In this document: one piece after another, positions 61,071 through 64,000 of the stretch
Numbering within the stretch: the stretch's first letter is position 1
Layout: each line of letters begins with the position of its first letter
NCBI RefSeq assembly: GCF_021917145.1
Contig: NC_061082.1
Coordinates: 8,034,237 to 8,098,236 of the forward strand
From: Hypomesus transpacificus
Lineage: Eukaryota > Chordata > Actinopteri > Osmeriformes > Osmeridae
DNA length: 64,000 nucleotides
Reading direction: 5' to 3'
Program-made: the position numbers and the translations under genes
The notes under the pieces: model-generated
The model's database searches: none
Seen by the model: only the letters and a program-made list of their open reading frames with translations
What the model was told of the DNA's origin: nothing

Positions 61071-62130
61071 GCGAACTCACAAGTCCGATGACATCCGTGG
61101 CCGACTGGACCGATCTGCCAACGCCCAACAACCACTGTGGCCATAGAATGCTCCTCCAAGAAACAGAAGTAGAGTAGAATCCAACTGCATGGTTGGATCT
61201 ACTCTAATCCTGCCAAATAAGACATCACTCACACCCCTGGAAACAAATATCTCCACTTCAGACATGTCCATTAGATGGCCCATCAGGTTAGAATTGTGTC
61301 TTTTGTTGACGTTTGTGCCTTTTTCCACCACAGGTACAAGGCTGTGAATAATTAGAATATCTATAAACTGGGTGTTTTTCACAGTTTGTAAAGGTGGTGT
61401 GTCCAGTGTCGTTGTTAAGAGACCTATACTACTGAATTGAACAGTGGAGGTAGTGCTAATTGTCTGTCATGCATAGAGGAGGATGCATATCAAATCTGTG
61501 TGGATTCCTATGCATTTGATGAACGTTTTTTTAGGCTTCATAGCATCAGTGTTAAGCTCCTTTAATTTTTTGCCTTATGTCAACTGTTTAGCATCCAGGT
61601 TAATGCATTCTCCTGCTTTCCTTTCTGCATTAGGATTTATCAGTGTATCTTATGTGCACACTAGCAACATAGCAAGGTGAATCTTTGAAGAGAACTAGTG
61701 CAGTAGAGTTACTTGTGGAGTGACTTTTGTGATGTGATTACTTGGCTTTGTAGCTTTAAACCTGCAATACTTGAATCTGATTTGTAATTAATTTACAATA
61801 TTCTCTGCAGACCAACAGATATTTGCTTAATATATTCTTAATATAATTTTATGAGTGCTTTCATTAAGTATCTCCGTTTCTATCTTGAGAAATAGGTGGA
61901 GAAAGTGTGGTAAAAATGTCTTACATTACAGTGGATGGAATATTGAGGTACGCTAAAGTCGCTCTATGATAAACCACTGGGAAAAAGGTGGATGGAAATA
62001 ATTAAATTTACAAAATACATAAAAACCTTTTTTCTTTAAGCATACATTTATTGATAATACATTTTGTAATTGTGTATGTGGGTGGCAATAAACATGGCTT
62101 GGAAGTAAGTAGGATTCTTGTATCAATAAA
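61071..62130 (+). other. eaf2 3'UTR
   Basis: AT-rich sequence after the eaf2 stop, ending at two AATAAA signals. Nothing else is visible in it. Confidence 0.6.
62087..62130 (+). terminator. eaf2 poly(A) signals (two AATAAA)
   Basis: AATAAA at 62087-62092 and again at 62125-62130, about 1.02 and 1.06 kb after the stop. Either could be used. The P450 start is less than 300 bp further on. Confidence 0.7.
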
Positions 62131-62413
62131 ACTGACATTAAACACGCATTGAAAAAGCTCCAATCGGTCCTAGTTTGTCGATGATGGCAACATTGGACTA
62201 AGGGATTTCAAATGGTGTGTGCATGCATGGAGTTCAATCTACTTCTTACGACAAAATGGTTCAAAGTTCACATGCGTTCAGATAACTTCAGGCGGATCTG
62301 GCCACTTTCCCGTTCCCTCCGTTGAAAACAACAAGGCTTTCTAATAAGGGATCTGAGGCAGGGGCGCCAAGCAGTCGTTGAATTTAACAGTCAGGGCCAT
62401 TTTATGCTCCAGA

Positions 62414-64000
62414 ATGATTGGTAAATGTATGTTAAAGATCGGATTGCGTGCCTGCAGCCAAGAAAATTGTGGAATTATAAGGGTCTCAACGACATTGAAC
62501 AATGTTAGGGACATGCGACGTGGCTCATCCATCGCCGCCACCACCGTCAAGGCTGGCAACGATAAACAGAAAACCATGGATGATTTGGATGGACCTAGTT
62601 TTATGACGTCCTTATACTGGCTTTTCGGCAAAGGATATTTTCAGACAACACAACAACTGCAAGTAAGAATAGCTTTCTCTCACCGAAGAACATAATGATA
62701 CAGTACGAACAACGCACTATTGAAACAAGCTGTTAGAATTCGTATGCATAATGGAAGATATTGGTCAAATTTCCCCTCTCTGGCATTCTTACACCAACTC
62801 AGTGTTTACCCGACCTCTGCTATTTGTGTTAGACATGCGTAATAACATGTTTATTCTGTAAACTAACAGCCTACGCATGAAAAAGTTCACACAAACCCCT
62901 CTGTTTCTTCTACACGGAAGAGAGAAACCTTTTGAACACAGCTTCAGGAATTCAGTCAATGTAGGCCATTAAAAGGGGAAGTATATTTGCTGCGCTAATT
63001 TTCTTCCTTTATATGCTTTTTATGCGAAGTCAATGTCAAAACAAATTATCAATTGAAGAACACGGAAGAGATAAAACTTTTGAACACAGCTTCAGAAATT
63101 CAGTCTAAGTTGTAGTCCATTAATCAGTTGAATAAAATAATTTGGGTCAGAGGTCAATCTCGTCCATTGGACTGCGTAGTTAAATTCATTAAGATATTCC
63201 CTATTTCTCTTACAGTATGAGCACCCTTTTCCAGCATGGCTTGAGGTACAATGACACATCCATAAAAAAAACTCAACCAGGTGTATATCTTTCTCTCACT
63301 GCAGATTGAACACAGCAAAATATACGGGCCACTGTGGAAATCAAAGTATGGCCCTCTGGTAATAGTGAATGTGGCCAGTGCTGAGCTGATCGAGCAGGTG
63401 TTAAGACAGGAAGGAAGACACCCCGTCCGCACTGATATGCCCCACTGGAGAGCCTACCGGGAGCTCCGCAACCAGGCTTACGGACCTCTCACGGAGTGAG
63501 TTATACAGAAGCCTAGGTTCTGTGACGCTTCACTACTGGGCCAAAACAAGCTGTGCTGTCCAGAGAAATAGGTCAATGGATATGTATTGTTACATGTAAA
63601 AAGCATGACATGATGTATTACTTCATGGACATTGAAGCACAGTATTCTCTTTGGGCCTATTACTGAAACAGCTCTTCAATGGAATTTAGTATCTAATATT
63701 GTAGCAGTTGGGTTCAATTGAACCAATCTTAGTCAAGATCACTTCCCAGCAACACACAACAGCTTTGGAATCATATGAAAATTGTTTTGGCCAGCCCTCT
63801 CTTCTTCATCCAGGTAGATCCGATTAAGATATAGATCTGTGTGTCGGTAGGATGGGTGCAAAATGGCAAAGAATCCGGAGCATCTTGAACCCACGCATGC
63901 TAAAGCCAAAACATGTTTCTGCTTACACCAACGCCATCAATGAGGTGGTGACTGACTTCATCGACAAGTTGGCCTGGCTCAGAGAGACCAGGGGCGGTGG
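62414..64000 (+). CDS. Mitochondrial P450 of the CYP27A type (5' part, cut by window edge)
   Basis: CYP27 enzymes are inner-mitochondrial-membrane P450s that hydroxylate sterols, bile-acid intermediates or vitamin D using adrenodoxin. Three in-frame exons are seen: 62414-62662, 63305-63495 and 63851 to the window end (196 full codons). The first about 60 residues are basic and Ser/Thr-rich without acidic clusters (MIGKCMLKIGLRACS, VRDMRRGSSIAATTV), which fits a mitochondrial presequence. Then come LDGPSFMTSLYWLFGKGYF, SKIYGPLWKSKYGP, ELIEQVLRQEGRHPVRTDM, ELRNQAYGPLTE and MGAKWQRIRSILNPRMLKPK. The pattern LRQEGRHPVR...YGPLT fits CYP27A1 best, rather than CYP27B1 or CYP27C1. Fish carry several CYP27A copies, so the exact number is not given. 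Haem-binding and I-helix regions are outside the window. Confidence 0.85.
62912..63122. repeat. Duplicated 60-bp block in CYP27A intron 1
   Basis: 62912-62972 and 63060-63122 both read ACACGGAAGAGA, then TTTTGAACACAGCTTCAG, ATTCAGTC and a block with GTAG/CCATTAA. They are in direct orientation, about 148 bp apart, and differ by scattered substitutions. Confidence 0.85.

Noticed and set aside
62378-62413. Longer N terminus for the CYP27A-type P450 from TTG at 62378
   Set aside because: TTG is not a normal vertebrate start. The in-frame ATG at 62414 gives a suitable mitochondrial presequence.

Overview
The window is eukaryotic nuclear DNA from a ray-finned fish. The coding parts are split into short exons with GT..AG introns and vertebrate-type poly(A) signals. 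The proteins are clear vertebrate orthologues, the introns are full of CA/GA/GT microsatellites, and there is a fish-type tRNA-derived SINE and a palindromic MITE. I see no bacterial, viral or organellar genes and no CRISPR array.

Layout from left to right. (1) 1-9575 is most likely the first intron of clasp1 (minus strand); its first coding exon is 9576-9770. (2) nifk (minus, six exons) lies at 12593-14871. (3) Head-to-head with nifk, a PDE9A-like cGMP phosphodiesterase (plus, 14 exons) runs 15928-20657. (4) tsn, encoding translin (plus, six exons), follows at 21297-22888. (5) Tail-to-tail with tsn, a large DH-PH RhoGEF gene (minus, six coding exons found) runs from 36944 down to 26070. (6) About 22 kb (36990-59040) has no gene I can support; it is rich in simple repeats and carries a SINE, a MITE and AT-rich stretches that could be regulatory. 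(7) eaf2 (plus, six exons) lies at 59202-61070. (8) The first three coding exons of a mitochondrial CYP27A-type P450 (plus) start at 62414 and run off the right edge.

Clasp1-nifk-tsn has the same order and orientation as the human 2q14.3 block CLASP1-NIFK-TSN, which supports those names. The difference is the PDE9A-like gene between nifk and tsn. The genes are a neighbourhood, not a pathway: microtubule plus-end binding, nucleolar rRNA processing, cGMP hydrolysis, RNA/DNA binding by translin, Rho-family GTPase activation, transcription elongation (ELL partner), and sterol/vitamin D-type hydroxylation.

Exon joins were made by eye from splice sites, reading phase and remembered family sequence. 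Each complete model gives an uninterrupted frame: nifk 291 aa, PDE9A-like 546 aa, translin 228 aa, EAF2 276 aa, RhoGEF about 1,215 aa. Most other open frames in the window are low-complexity (Ser/Leu, Arg/Glu or Thr/His runs from microsatellites) or antisense shadows, and are left out.
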